This document shows, piece by piece, positions 40,001-54,044 of a stretch of 64,000 bases of DNA. This DNA is from Diphasiastrum complanatum (taxonomy: Eukaryota; Streptophyta; Lycopodiopsida; Lycopodiales; Lycopodiaceae): assembly GCA_029204225.1 (NCBI GenBank), contig CM055092.1, positions 26,372,122 through 26,436,121 of the forward strand, given 5' to 3'. The translations under genes and the position numbers were made by a program. Below the pieces are notes generated by a model. It was given only the letters and a program-made list of their open reading frames with translations. It did no database searches and was not told the DNA's origin. Positions within the stretch are counted from its first letter, which is position 1. Each line of letters begins with the position of its first letter.

Positions 40001-41448
40001 CCTTTGGAATCTCCTGCGTCCCATACCATAGGTTCTCCCTCCAAGAAGGTCCTCAACTTCACGATTTGATCGTTTAGAGATTTAACAATCTATCTGATAG
40101 CCCTATAACAATATAGTGCATGACACGTGTTTACCACCATAACCCCAGAGAAACTATCTCTTAGGTCTGTTATAGCCACTTATTGAGAATCAATACATTT
40201 CAACGTGCGTGTCCAATAATACTATCAAAAGTAAAGAAGTATGGGCTTTAATGTGTGTCCATAACACTCCCCCCTTTTAAAACATTGCCCTCAATGTGGG
40301 CTATATAAAAATTTTAACTACTAGAGCTACTTTAGTACCATTGTATTGTTGTTTTCTTTCCTGGGTTATACATTTTGCGCCAGTGGTGTCAGTCCAAAAG
40401 CCGAATTCCCTACAACCGTGGATATCTGCTTTTAGTACAATGAAGCAAACAGAATTATAATCTCAATTCTAGTAGTCCAAATCCAAAAGTAAAATGAGTT
40501 TCGCGGTCTATAAGAATAGAACTGGGAAGACCATGCAAAGGAAAAATGTCAAATAAAAATATACGAGCGCACTATATGGCGGTAATGGTAGAACGAACAG
40601 GAATCAAGTGTGCCTGTTTGGAGAAACGATCCACCACGACGAGACAAGTATCATGGCCACACTGTGTGCGAGGTAAGCCTAATATAAAGTCCATAGAAAT
40701 ATCAGTCCACTAGCGGTGTGGAATTGGCCAATGCTGAAGAAGACCATAAAGCTTAGGCCGTGAATACTTATTACGAGCACAGAATATACACTGCTGAATA
40801 AGAGAAAGTGATTCGGATTTCATGCGAGGCCAATAAAGGTAAGGTTTTAGACGAGCAAAAGACTTCTGATAACTGTAATGACCTCCGACACGAGAATAAT
40901 GAGCATCATGTAGTAAATGGGATCAAACATCGAGGAGACTAGGGACACACAAAGCACCGTAGTGATATAAACGATGATCAATGTTGGGAGCTTAGTGGGT
41001 CCCTTCACTAAACCTATTGTTGGCCAAGCCTTACCAAGTGGGCCCTGCCACAGTACATACTACACTGTACAGGTAGAGTAATAAGTGCGAGGGCACTGGC
41101 ATCCTGCGCGTATAAGCCCAACCCAATGAACACAAGTAGCAAGTTGTGATTCCTAGGAATAAGCGACTAGGGGCTTAAAACTCTAAAACGACATGAGAGG
41201 CCCTAAGTCAAGTTGCCAATAAAGGGCTGAAAGGGCCCAAATTAGAACTCACATGATAAATGTGTGCTTTCTTAGCACCATTAGATTTAGTTTGTGTTTA
41301 TTTGAAAGGCTTGGATTAGAATCCTTGCCATTCAAGTGTGGCCAACCAGAGTGAAGGAGGCTCACCTTTCAAATCTATAAAAGGGAGCCATTTCCTTTGT
41401 ATTGTATCTTCCATTCTCTTCGTAATAAAATTTTGTTGGTTTGACTAC

Positions 41449-41501
<53 letters not shown>

Positions 41502-44500
41502 GTTCGTCCTACGGAGAGATTTATACGGGACACCCCAGCATTCTACCTCACAGCCATTGATCACTTCATTCTTTACTAGGCGGAGACCGCGTGACTTAGC
41601 GCATGAGGACGAGGATTATGCCGCTGATGATAGTCGCTCGCATTCCCATAGAGATCAGAGACAATGTACTTCTCACCATCACGTTACTACCAGGATCACC
41701 AGACATCCTATGCAGAGACGTACTACTACACTCATGCTCATAGACGACGTCGGCAGGCTCCAGTGCCTTCTCATGTTGTGGCTCACATCACATCCTTTTA
41801 CAGCAGCAGCAGCACAGCACAGTCTTGACATCTGGACATCGATATATATGATTATTATGCACAGACACACTCACATACGTGTACTTTAGTTGTACTAGAT
41901 GTTTTCTTTATTACAGTTTTGGAGACGTTTTATACGCTCCCATGGTTACCACATACTTGACATGTACTTCATTAGTCTTATATGCCTTTTGGCATTGAAA
42001 AGATATTAATAAAGCTTTCTTTCTTTCTTTCTCTCTCTCTCTTATTGCAGTTTGGAGAGGCACATGAGCTAGCCATTTATAATGGCTTACCCTGCTGGCC
42101 ACATTCAGACAATTATACATGCCACCCTCACAGTGGAGGACATAGTGTTGTTGACTATCTCATGGGGTTGACCATCCTTTGTACCCATAGTTTTTGACTT
42201 CCGCGTTTTCCCCACCACCCTTTCTGATCACTGATTTCTCTCCTTCGATATCGGCCACCTTCCACCCACTCATTCATCTACACCACCCATGCTTACCCAA
42301 GGCCCCACGTACACATTTGATCCCACTTACATACCACTATACCGGCAGTCCTTGGCTTCACTTTTACACTCCTTTCCTCATGACAGTCCAGTCGACACCC
42401 AAGCTGATTTTCTCACCACCTCTCTCCACACGGCCGCATCACTAACCCTCCCCACAAACCCCATTTGGGCGGAAGCGATAGCAACTGCTGTTTTTCTATT
42501 GAATAGAAGTCCAACCAAAGCAGTTGAAGGAATCACGCCAGAAGAAGCGTATAGTGGCAACAAGCCCAAAGTGGGCAGCCTACGAGTATTTGGGTGTACG
42601 GCATATGCACATATAGCAAAGGACTTGCGGAAGAAACTTGATGCAAAATCCGTGAAGTGTATGTTCCTTGGGTATAGTGAAGGTGAGAAAGCCTATGTGC
42701 TATATGATCTCGAAAACAGGAAGAAGATCCTAAGTCGAGATGTCATCTTTGATGAAGAGCATTCACCCAAGATACAGGAGCAGGATAAGGATGGAATTTC
42801 TGAGTTCATACCCTTGATTGATTCCACGGATGAGGAGCCTAGTCAAGAGTCCTATGAGCCTCAAGTACAAGAGCAACAACAGGAAATTGAACCTATTAGT
42901 TCAAGACCTCTTTTTGGCCAAGTACCAGAAGCCGAAGTTGGGGACAAACGGAAGACTAAGACAGTACCATGGGATACGTGGTCACCATCCACATCACCTA
43001 CCGCTAGAAAGAAGCTACCTCGGTGGTATTGGGAAACAATCAAAGAAGGTCAAATGATTGAAGAAGGAGAGAGCAGTGAACAGGGTGTCAGAAGATCTCT
43101 TAGGTCTCATGAGAGACAAGAGACTAACTTTGCTCTTATGTCCACTATTCTGAATGCAGATGAGCCACAATTCTTTCACGAAGCCGTGAGAGAAAAGGTA
43201 TGGCAACATGCCATGCAGGAGGAGTACGACTCCATTGTCAAGAATGACACATGGGAGCTCACTACATTGCCAGAAGGGAAGCAACCAATAGGTTGCAAAT
43301 GGGTCTATAAGACCAAGTTTCATGCCAATGGAACAGTGGACAAGTACAAGGCAAGGTTGGTGGCGAAAGGCTATGCTCAGCAAGAGGGGCTAGACTATGA
43401 TGAGACATTCGCACCTGTTGCTAAAATGACATCTATCAGGACCGTTTTGGCTATAGCCTCATATTTTGATTGGGATGTCCATCAAATGGATGTCAAGAGT
43501 GCCTTTCTTAATGGGCACCTACAGGAGGAGGTTTACATGGAACAACCGCAGGGATTTGAAATAACAGGCAAGGAGAATCTGGTTTGCAGGCTTAGGAAAG
43601 CCTTGTATGGGCTCAAACAGGCGCCAAGGGCTTGGTATAGCCGAATTGATGAGTACTTTGCAAGGCAAGGATTTGAGAAGCGTAAGTCTGATTGCAATCT
43701 TTATGTCTTCAGGGAAGGAGAAGACTTTGTGGTTGTTGTGCTCTATGTGGATGATCTACTCATCACGGGAAGCAATAAGAAGCTTATTGCTTGTGTTAAG
43801 AAAAATCTTTCTAGTGAGTTTGAGATGAAAGATTTGGGTTTGTTACACTATTGCCTAGGAGTTGTAGTTTAGAAAGGCAAGCGTTGTATTTTTATCTCAC
43901 AGGCAAAGTATGCACTGAAATTATTGAAGAGGTTTAACATGCAAGAAAGCAAACCAATCAGCACACCCATGGATGCAAGCAACAAGCCATCAAAAGATGA
44001 TGGTCCAGCATTTGCAGATGAGATGCTCTATTGTCAATTGGTGGGCAGCCTGATTTACCTTACTACCACCAGGCCAGATATTGCTTATGCGGTTGGGATC
44101 GCAAGTCAATTCATGAGTAAGCCTACCGAAGCACATTGGAAGGCAGCCAAGCGGATCCTACGATATGTGAGAGGGACAATGACTTATGGGATTGGATACA
44201 CAGATGATGGGGACCTTCAGCTAGAGGGTTATTCAGATTCTGATTGGGTAGGTGATAGAGACGATCGGAGATCGACGACAGGCTATTGTTTCAGCCTAGG
44301 TTCAGGGGCTATATCATGGCGCAGCAAGAAGCAGCCTACTATTGCTCTATCATCTACCGAAGCTGAGTACGGGGCGACTACGAGGTCCGCCTATGAAGCC
44401 ATTTGGTTACGCCGTCTACTTGAGGACATGCAGATTGCTCAAGTAAGACCTACATTGCTACATTGTGATAACCAAAGTTGCATTTAGCTTGTGAGGAATC

Positions 44501-44941
44501 CAGTCTATCATGCACGGACGAAGCACATAGAGGTGGACCAGCATTTCATACGAGAGAAAGTGCACAGTGGGGAGATCGAGCTAGTTTATTGTGACACCAA
44601 CGACCAAATAGCTGATATTTTTACTAAACCACTTAGTAAAGATAAGTTTGAAAAGTTCATAACTTTGTTGGGTGTTAGTTTCAATAAAATTGCCATTAAG
44701 GGGGGATGCTGAAAAGTAATGCCTATTTTACCCCTTTGGCTAAGCACTAGTTAAGTTGTAAGTTGTACATAACTCATGGGGCATGTTTTAATTAAATACA
44801 TGAGACCCCCCTTTTGTAAGCTGAGTAAATTAGTGCAAGTGGCCCACTTGGCCAAGTAGCTCACTCCTATGGTTGACACCTAGACTTTCCATGCATGTAA
44901 AGGAGGTGCTTGCCTCACAAGGGATTTGGAGGACCCACGCC

Positions 44942-44991
<50 letters not shown>

Positions 44992-47900
44992 GCAATTCAT
45001 TTCTTCTTCTAACTTTTGAGTTTCTATGGTGCTTATGCAATTCTCCTTGTGTGTGATGTTTTCCATAGCTATGTCTCTCAAGCTTTCTTAGTTGATTTAG
45101 TATTGAAGTTAAGATACTCCATAGCTGGGTCTTGCAAATTATCATTGTTCAGATTGAGACATACGGTAGGGTGCTCGAGAAGTTCGATTGGCACCAGAAT
45201 GAGATCAATACGATGATTGATAAAACATAATGGAGGTAATGTAGAAGGCTCGGCAAACACAAAAGTGTATGTCGTGAATATATCAGAAATAATGGGTGGC
45301 AAAGGCGTAACAGGGGGAGGAGAAGTAGCCAACTAAACGCATAAAAGTGCGGCACAGTGTGCCTTGGGAAGGCTACGAACGAATTGCTTAGCAGAAACAA
45401 GAGAATAATCAGAAGTGGAATCAATACCAACGAATGTAAAGGGAGTTTTGTCAACCAAGACAAAAATACGTTGGGCAGTAAGATTAATAGTAACATTCCC
45501 CAAAGAAGCAAGCCAGTCAGCTTTGAGAATTAGGTCATAACGTTCAAAGGAAGCACATAAAAGTCAACGTGGCCAGAAAAAATACCAATGTGATAAGGAA
45601 GAAGATGGAACACAGAGGTGCTCTGAAGGAAATGAGAATTAGCGACCTCAACGTGCAGAGGAGGAGAAACATGAAGTGTGGGGTTGTGGATGCGAGTAGC
45701 AAAAAACTGGCCAAGAAAAGAATGAGTGCTACATAAATTCTCGTCTAGCAATACGAAGACGTAAATGGATATGACAGGGGCCCACGGTGTCAGACCAAGT
45801 GGCATAAGCCAACTGAGCCGAACACTCAGCGGAAGTATTAGGAGGAGCAGAAGGAGGGTCATCAGGAGGAGATTCTTCAACGAGGTAGAGAGACGAATCA
45901 TCAGGGTCAAAAACCTCGTGAAGCTGTAAAGTAGCTGGTGGGCGAGGATGTGGACAGTTACACTTCACCGGTTTGTGTGAGCTGTCGATAGAGGTCCAGT
46001 TGACATTGAAACCATGTCGGATCAATCATGGCAGAATGAATGGCCACTTAAACTCATCCCAGGTAGCAGAAGCATCAAGTAGGGACTGATGAGTACGCCA
46101 CCACGCCCCGACAGGTGTAACGCAGAGAGTTGAAGTTGTTGTGTCGGAGTGCAAGGAGCAAGCTGAAAATAAGTTTTCAATTGAAAGAACCAATTTTGCA
46201 AATTCTTACCATAAAAAGAACCGTTGTAGATAGTAAGCGTAACCTTATCCCAAAAATCACGAACAAGAGAGGCAGGATGAGGGATGGGTGCAGTAAGGCC
46301 TAATGGAGGAACGGGTGCAGAAGGAGGGACGGTAGAAAATGGGTTAGGTAATGGGTTTGGAGCCGGAGGAGTTAGAAGATGTTGAGAAAGATAGGCAATG
46401 AAGGACTGCAAAGTGTGAAGGGTAGTCATCATAGACTGCTGAGTAGTCATCATGGTTTAATGGGTAGTGATGAGGTGGTTAATATGAATTAGGTGGTCAT
46501 CAAGCTGAGTTTGAATCTCACCGTGGGAAGAGGAAGCATCAGACAAAGTCAAATCTAAAGATAGGTAGATCTGATCAATGGAAGAAGAAGGCAGAATTGA
46601 GGTAGCGATGGATAGGCAGCAACCAGGGGAGGCAAACCAGAAGAGTCGATGAACGTAGCTGAGATAAATGAGGGTGGGTTGTTCGAGGATTTACGAGACA
46701 CAAAGATGAAGATGAACTCGAACAAAATTCATCTACCAATTTAGAACCTAGAGTCACTTCATGGTACACAGTTGTAATTTTTTTGTCGGATGAAGATAAT
46801 GAAAAAAAAGGTATTCGTCCAAGAAGAATTCGTAGAAAGATGCATAGAGAGGAAGATACTACAAAAATTTAGATGTGAAAGAAACTGCAAGTGAACTGAA
46901 GTAAAAAGGGACTAAAGGCTATGAACATCATGGAGAAATAGGACAATTGTGCAACATGTTGGTGCATCCGAAGGAAGATTGAACTATAGGACCATTTATG
47001 GAGGTGGCCATCTCTGGTGACTCATCAATGATGTGAACATATAACTTAGACATCTTGTACTTAGCTCCTCATTCCATTTAGAAAATAGCAGGTGAAAGAA
47101 ATGAAGTGTGTAGGATGAAATTCTAGTAATCTGTGATGAAAAAATTCTCTACATTATGGATGATACCTACTTTCAAAATGGCAGCATCTGATTTCTTTTA
47201 AAAAAATTCACTCCTGCTCAAATAGCATGTCAACAACATATTCACACAAGTTCATGAAAACTTTAGTGATGGAAAGAATTTAGAAAACTGTAGCCTGACA
47301 TGTGGCTGCCAGAAAAATGAATGAGTAGAAAGCTTAAATGAAGAGAATCTAACTTTGGCAGTGTTAAGAAATCAGTCAGGCCTCCAAGTCCAAAACAATC
47401 GTATAGTTCTATTTGAATGTTTGTGCATACTCACCTATCCTGCAAAACTGTTTTGAATTTAACGTACATGAATAATGGTCCGAAACCTGAAGAAATGTTT
47501 GCACGATGGCGATAGCCTGGTGGAAGGTCTAGTGTCTCTAGAGGAGAATGACACCACAGGTTATGGACCAAAAAGAATCCTAGATCGAAGGGAGCGACGA
47601 TTGCGGAATCGTCTCCTTCAAGAGTATCTAGTAACTTGGAAAGGGCATCCGTTGTCAGATGCTACCTGGGAGACGCGACAGGCGTTGCAAAAGTCTTACC
47701 CAGAGTTTGTCATCGAGGACCGATGACTTGCCAGAGGAGAGAAGGATTGTTAGAGTCCAGTTACAACTCTATCATGATCTCGGCACGGCCGGTTACCAAA
47801 GGGGCCTGAGGCCTAGTATGGGCAAGGGTCGGTGACCGATGAGGACATCTGTCCCAAGTTGGGACCGATGCGTCACCAGCAATGACCCGGTGTGGCCGCC

Positions 47901-50900
47901 TGACAAGCTGTTAGAGATGCGGTGTGTCTTGACCGTCAGGACCCTAGCCGTCAGTGACGAGATCCTAGCCGACAAGTAGTCAGGGTGACCAAGAGTGTCA
48001 CGGGTCTTAAGTCACAGGGGCCATGCATGCCATATGGACTGATCACCCACAGGTGGATGCCATGTGCCAGTTGACGGGAATAGCAGGTAGGACTCAAAGA
48101 GGGGGTGCCTATGGTTGGGAGGTTCATTCTACACACCGGCTTCTAGGATTCACGAGCTTAGAGAGACTTGCTTGTGACAAAAGAGATGGGAAAGATGGGG
48201 TGGAAGAAGAAGAAAGTGAAGTAGAAAGAGTTTGGGGGGAGGGCGGCTGCTGCGCAATAGCAACAGCAAATGTTTTATGTTGTTGCTGAACAACATTTAA
48301 TGTTTGTTGTTGTTGCTGCTGCTGCGGCTGTGCAGCAGCAAGAGGGGCAGCGATGGATGTGGGGGCAGCAAGGGAGCTAAATATAATCTGAAATACATAA
48401 TGTCTATCATTAAAAAACTACAACAAACAAAAAGTATATCTAAGAGATAGAGTTGTATGTGATATCAGCTGAGACTACTAAAAAAGTCTATGATACGAGG
48501 TCCAGAAGATGATACTGCAGTAGAAGGTCAATATCAGGCTGTGTCCAAATAGTGAGATACATGTTTCTCTTCAGTCTTCGCTCCATCTTCCTTGGATAAT
48601 TTGACTCCAGGTAGCATAGGAATGTCTTTGCCTTTGCACTCCAGCATATTGACTCCTTCAGGATCTTCAAAATATAATGTTGTTGATGAAGTGCAATGGT
48701 GCCTTTTACCCTGTCATGATGAATTTGAATTCCAAGGCAAAATTTTGCATCTCCAAGGTCCGAAACATCAAAGATAGAGCCAATTAACTTTTTACAATGA
48801 TTGATGAAAGGAGTAGAATCTCCTATCAACAATGAATCATCAACATAGACTGTCAACAATACATAATACTCATTCACCCTTTTGAAATAAACGTCACCAT
48901 AAGGAATGAATGGTATGAACCCCAATGCTCTTAGGATTTGATCTAACTTCTTATTCCATTGCCTAGCAGATTGCTTTAAACCATATATAATTTTTGAAAG
49001 CAAGCAAACCCAACTAGGATGATGTCTACTCACATAGCTTGATGGCTGCTTCATAAAAATAGTTTCATCAAGTGTGCCATATATATATGCTGTTTTCTCA
49101 TCTATTTGATGCATTTCCAGATCATAAGAAGCGGCCAAAGCAACTAACAAACGTATGCTAGCCCGTTTACAACGGGAGAAAAGGTATCAAAGTAGTCAAC
49201 TCCAAACTTTTGAGAATAACCTTTTGCTACAAGGCGAGCCTTGAAGCGTGTAATATCACCTTCGGGTGAAAATTTAAGTTTGTAGAGCCATTTGCAATCT
49301 ATGGCCTTTCTTCCTGGTAGTAAAGGCTGCAGCTTCCAAACTTGGTGTTGATACATGGACTCCATCTCTTCATCCAAAGCTTTGTGCCATTGATCTCGTT
49401 CTTTGCTCTGCATTGCTTCTTCATAAGTTGATGGAGCTTCCACAAAATATCCAAATTCTCTTTGGAAGCGAATTGGCTCTCGTCTTTCTCTCCTTGGCCG
49501 TGATGTAGCAGCTTCCTCATCTTCGAATTCTTCTTCTTCCTCACCTGCATGTTTAATGATTACTTCTTCTTCATCATCAAGAAGAGGTTCATGCATAGTT
49601 GGAACAATAAGCTACTCTTCTGGAGTAGCATGAAACATTTTGAAAACATCATATCGTAGAACATCTGCTTCTTCCTTTTTCTGGAATATAGGATTATCTA
49701 TGAACTTTGATTCATCAAAGCGTACATCTCTAGAAAAATGAAATTTCTTTGTAGTTGGAATGTCAATCTTATAATAATTTGAGATTGCATCATATCCAAC
49801 TAGAATTCCTGGCATAGCATTATTGTCTAGCTTTTTGCGTTTAACTTTAGGAACAAATAAATATGCTAGACATCCAAAAATTCTAACATGTGTTACCTTG
49901 GGCTTTTTCCCAATCCAACATTCATAAGGAGTCTCCTTATCTAGAGATTGTAAAGTATGAGTCTACAAGTAATTGGCAGTATTAACTGCTTCCGCCCAAA
50001 ATTTAGCAGGTAACTTTGCATGAATCATCATGCAGCGTGCTGCCTCAACAAGAGTTTGATTCTGTCGTTTTGCAACACCATTGTACTGAGCCGTAAATTG
50101 ATGTAGAATGTTATTGCTGGTACAAAACTCCTGAAATTCTGTAGAAATATATTCACCACCACGATCTGAACGTAGTTGTTTAACTCTCTTTGAAGTCTTA
50201 GAGTGCACAAAACTGAGAAATTCTTTAAATTTCGAAAGAACGTCACTTTTATTAGCAATAAAATAAACCATTGCTAGTCGACTAAAATCGTCAATGAATG
50301 TGACAAAATAACGTGCACTACCAATAGAGTTAACAGGCAAAGGTCCACACATCTGAGTGAACTAATTCAAGAAGTTCTTTAGATATATGGCCCTCCTTAT
50401 TGAATGGAGAGCGAGTCATCTTGCCCAGCATGCAAGAGTCACATGGATGATATGAAGTGGGAGTATTGATGTCAGAATCAACCCCTTCAAACAACTCTTT
50501 CTTTGTTGCATCAAGAATTCTTCGCATGCTCATGTGATAGAGCCTAGCATGCCATAATGCATGTATCTTGTCTTTCACGGCTGAAACTTTGTCACATGCA
50601 ATAAGAACTTTTGCATGATACAGGTTCTCCCTCCTTAAGCCTGTTGCAAGTTGTCTTCCACTTTTTGTGTCCATTAGCCTACAATCATTGTCACGAAACA
50701 AGACTTTGATGCCCACATCTGTCATGCGGGCTACTGACAATAAGTCCTTTTGCATGGTTGGTACATGCAATACATTTCGAAGAACTTTAGAACCTTCAAT
50801 TGTGAGTAAACTCAAGCTTCCTATTCCTAAAACATCATGTTGACTACCATCTCCTAAAATGACATATCTCTGAGTGTAACTAGGAGAATAACTAGACAAC

Positions 50901-53900
50901 ATAGCTCTATTAGAGATGATATGAGCAGTAGCTCCAGAATTTATCACAACTTCGGAAGTATTATCAGTAGAATTAAAACAATCTTTTACACAAACAAAAG
51001 CAGCAACCAGAGTGTTTTCCTCTTTGCTTGAGTTAGAAGAAAGTTGTTCCTCTTGACAAACATTGGCTTTACTATTGTTAGGCCTAGAATAGCATTTGAA
51101 AGATGAATGACCATTTTGGCCACAATGTCTACAAGCTACTCTAGGATTAGCCCAACATTTATCAAGAGTATGTTCTGGCTTTTTACAATAGTTGCAAAAA
51201 GATTTCTTTGACTTAGGCTCAGATGATTCCACTTTGGAATCTTTATTGTTTGGATCTTGCATGCTAGTAGCTTGAAACTAGCTTCCACGTCCTTTGGCCT
51301 TGCCCTTTCCTTTCTTCGCATATAAAGCTTTAGCTCCTCCTTGAGAAGGTGAGCTTCCTTGCCGCATGAGATACTCCTCTCGAAGCCTCTGAATGGCATC
51401 TTCAAAGGATTTACCTATAAGAACAGGTCGCATGTAGATGTAGGAGGGTGGTAGTGCTTGCAGCAGGTACGCAAGTTTCTCCTCCTTGGGAGTTATTCTA
51501 CCTGCACTTTGTAGAGCACTAAACAAAGATTGTAACTTGAAAGAAAAGTATGACTGAAATTCCATCCCATTTTAAACTAGTAAGTTGCTCAAACAGATAT
51601 AAGATTTGAGTTTGTGACTCAAATCTTCGAGCAAGTTCATCCCACATCTCCTTTGTTGTAGCAGAATCGGCAACAGTGAGAAAGATATCTTCCGAAACGG
51701 TTTGGAAAATAATTACTTTAGCTTTCGAATCTGCGTGCAACCAGGCTTGAAGATCTTTTACATCCTCTTCATAAGCTGTTGTATTTATTACATCAGGTAC
51801 ATGCGGTTTGGGAATGTTCCCATCAACATAAGGCCACAGCTTCTCAGCTTGCAGGATCAGTCGAGTCTTTGATCTCCATGCAGGATAGTTGGATCCATCT
51901 AGGATCGTTGTCCTTACCTGAAAGTAGAAGTAGAAGCCATCGCTTTGATACCACTGTTATAGAATTGAAAATAGAGATAGAAAGGATCGTTAAATCGAGG
52001 TTTACCAACCTAGGAATCCTCGATGGTCTTCTACAACTGAAAATAGATCAAAATCAGCAACATGCAAGCAAATACAGTGACATGCAATCAACATGCAAGC
52101 AAATATGGCTACATGCAAGCAAATTGAAAAATTCTAGATGCATGCATGCAACATGCATGGACTAGTACTTGCACATGCAAACAAAAATTGCTAGCAAATT
52201 GTAATTTTGTCGACATGCAATGAAGAGATCAAACTTCTGAAGTAATTGGATCTGCTGGCTATGGAGGGCAGCGAGCAAGATGAAGAGGATGCGAGCAGAA
52301 ATTTTCATGAAACTCATGTCAGAGACTTGCTACACAAACTAAAATGATAGGGATCACGAATGCTTGTTGTCCATGAATTTCCAGCAAAAAGAACACTACA
52401 TTAGCAAGAATATAAAGCAATAAATCAAATCCAACAAGACACCAATCTAGGATAGCATTACACTAGCATTAATTAGCAAGAGATTCTACCACAAAAACAA
52501 ATCACAAGAGCATATGTGAGAAGAAATCTCTCTCTCTCTCTCTCCAATAGTGCGCCCATCTAGGAGGAGGTGATCATTTATAGATTGGAAACAAATGATA
52601 TGTGATGTACGTGGCTTCCAAGTGTCAAAAGTAGGTAAAATAGGCTTCCCACATGCTAAGCATGCACTTTTCCTCTTCATGCAATGATTTGCCTTGGTCC
52701 ACAAGTTTCCTATATAGGAAAAATGCGCCCTCCTACAACATGAGAAAATTCATATAGTTCCAACATATAGTTGGTAGCATGTAAAATTGCCCCCTAGGGT
52801 CCCATGTACAACTTATGGGCCTATTCAAGGTACAATAAAAATTTTATAATGTTTACAAACTTGGAAAGCCTATTTAAACTTTGAGAGAATACAACGCAAA
52901 TTAAAATTTTGTGGCGCTAAAATACATGGTGAAATTGATCAAACTTAAACCATAACACTTTGGTCTTCGAGAGGTTCACCCCTAAACCCCACTGAGTACA
53001 AAAGGTGTGTAAACAGTCCAACTGTCTCTGTAATCCATCTCTGGTACGGGGGGGAGACTAGTACCACATCATCCGCATAGAGAAGGATGGCAATCAAAAC
53101 GTCTCCCAGCCAACAACCGTCCCCACCACACTGAGAGATGACTTGCTCTAGCTCATCAATATATAATCCAAAGAGAATTGGTGAGAGAGAGCATCCCTGC
53201 TTAACCCCAATAGTACTCCAGATCTGCTCAGAAATGCCACTACCATGACGAAAGCAACCCAAAACCCTCTCATAGAGAGCCATGACGGCTAGAATAATAT
53301 TTGTAGAGAAACCTAGGTCTCGGAGCCTCTGGATAAGTAAAGAGCGTGGATTAGAATCAAAGGCTTTCCTGAAGTCCACAAAATAACAGTAAACCTTTTC
53401 TTTCCTGTGTCTAGCTTCCTCAATGATGGCTCGGAGTGTGAATATGTGATCTGTAGTGGAATAATGAGCGAAGAACCTTACCCAAAGCATGTAATTTCCT
53501 GGACTCTGCTTTTGAGCTAACTGCAGACTAGAGGATGATGCCATATATCTTCGCGAGGACATGTCCAATCATAATAGTGCGGTAATTACCAGGTACCATG
53601 GGGTCACCGTTTTTATGGATAGGATGTATGATGTTGGTGCACCAAGAGGATGGGAAGCCCTCAACAACAGCATGGTTAAGGAGAGTGGATAATGTAGGGG
53701 CAAGGGTATCGGGGGCGTGAATCAATAGCTCAGACTCAAGATCGTCTCTGGTGCGGTGGGTTTTCAGCTTTTTGATTGCTGCCCGAACCAAGTCAGGGGT
53801 GAAAAAGGTGAAGTCTGAAGGTCGAAGAGAGATGGAGATGGGCGTATCAGTGGGTATTGTGTAAAGCTGGGTAGCATAGTCGGTCCAAATATGTAAATCG

Positions 53901-53971
53901 TCCAGAAGAGGGGGAGGGGCACGAGGGATAAACTCTTGCCAAAAGGCACCAGAGGAGGAGCTGAGGAGGCC

Positions 53972-54044
<73 letters not shown>

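Larger units (their letters stand above)
48488..51954 (-). mobile_element. Ty1/copia-E, gag to RT with 5' LTR, 3'-truncated
   Basis: Reading leftwards: PBS (51942-51953), gag, two zinc knuckles, protease, GAG-pre-integrase, integrase and RT, ending after the first RNase H-region block. It is broken by a handful of stops and frameshifts. No 3' LTR was found; the left end is cut at about 48.49 kb. It is the most complete LTR element in the window. Confidence 0.92.

Noticed and set aside
47793-48289. Short ORFs over the putative chromovirus LTR
   Set aside because: They are GC-rich LTR sequence with no protein similarity.
52045-52215. CRISPR-like array
   Set aside because: The words are short, imperfect and without uniform spacers; the locus is an LTR in a plant genome.
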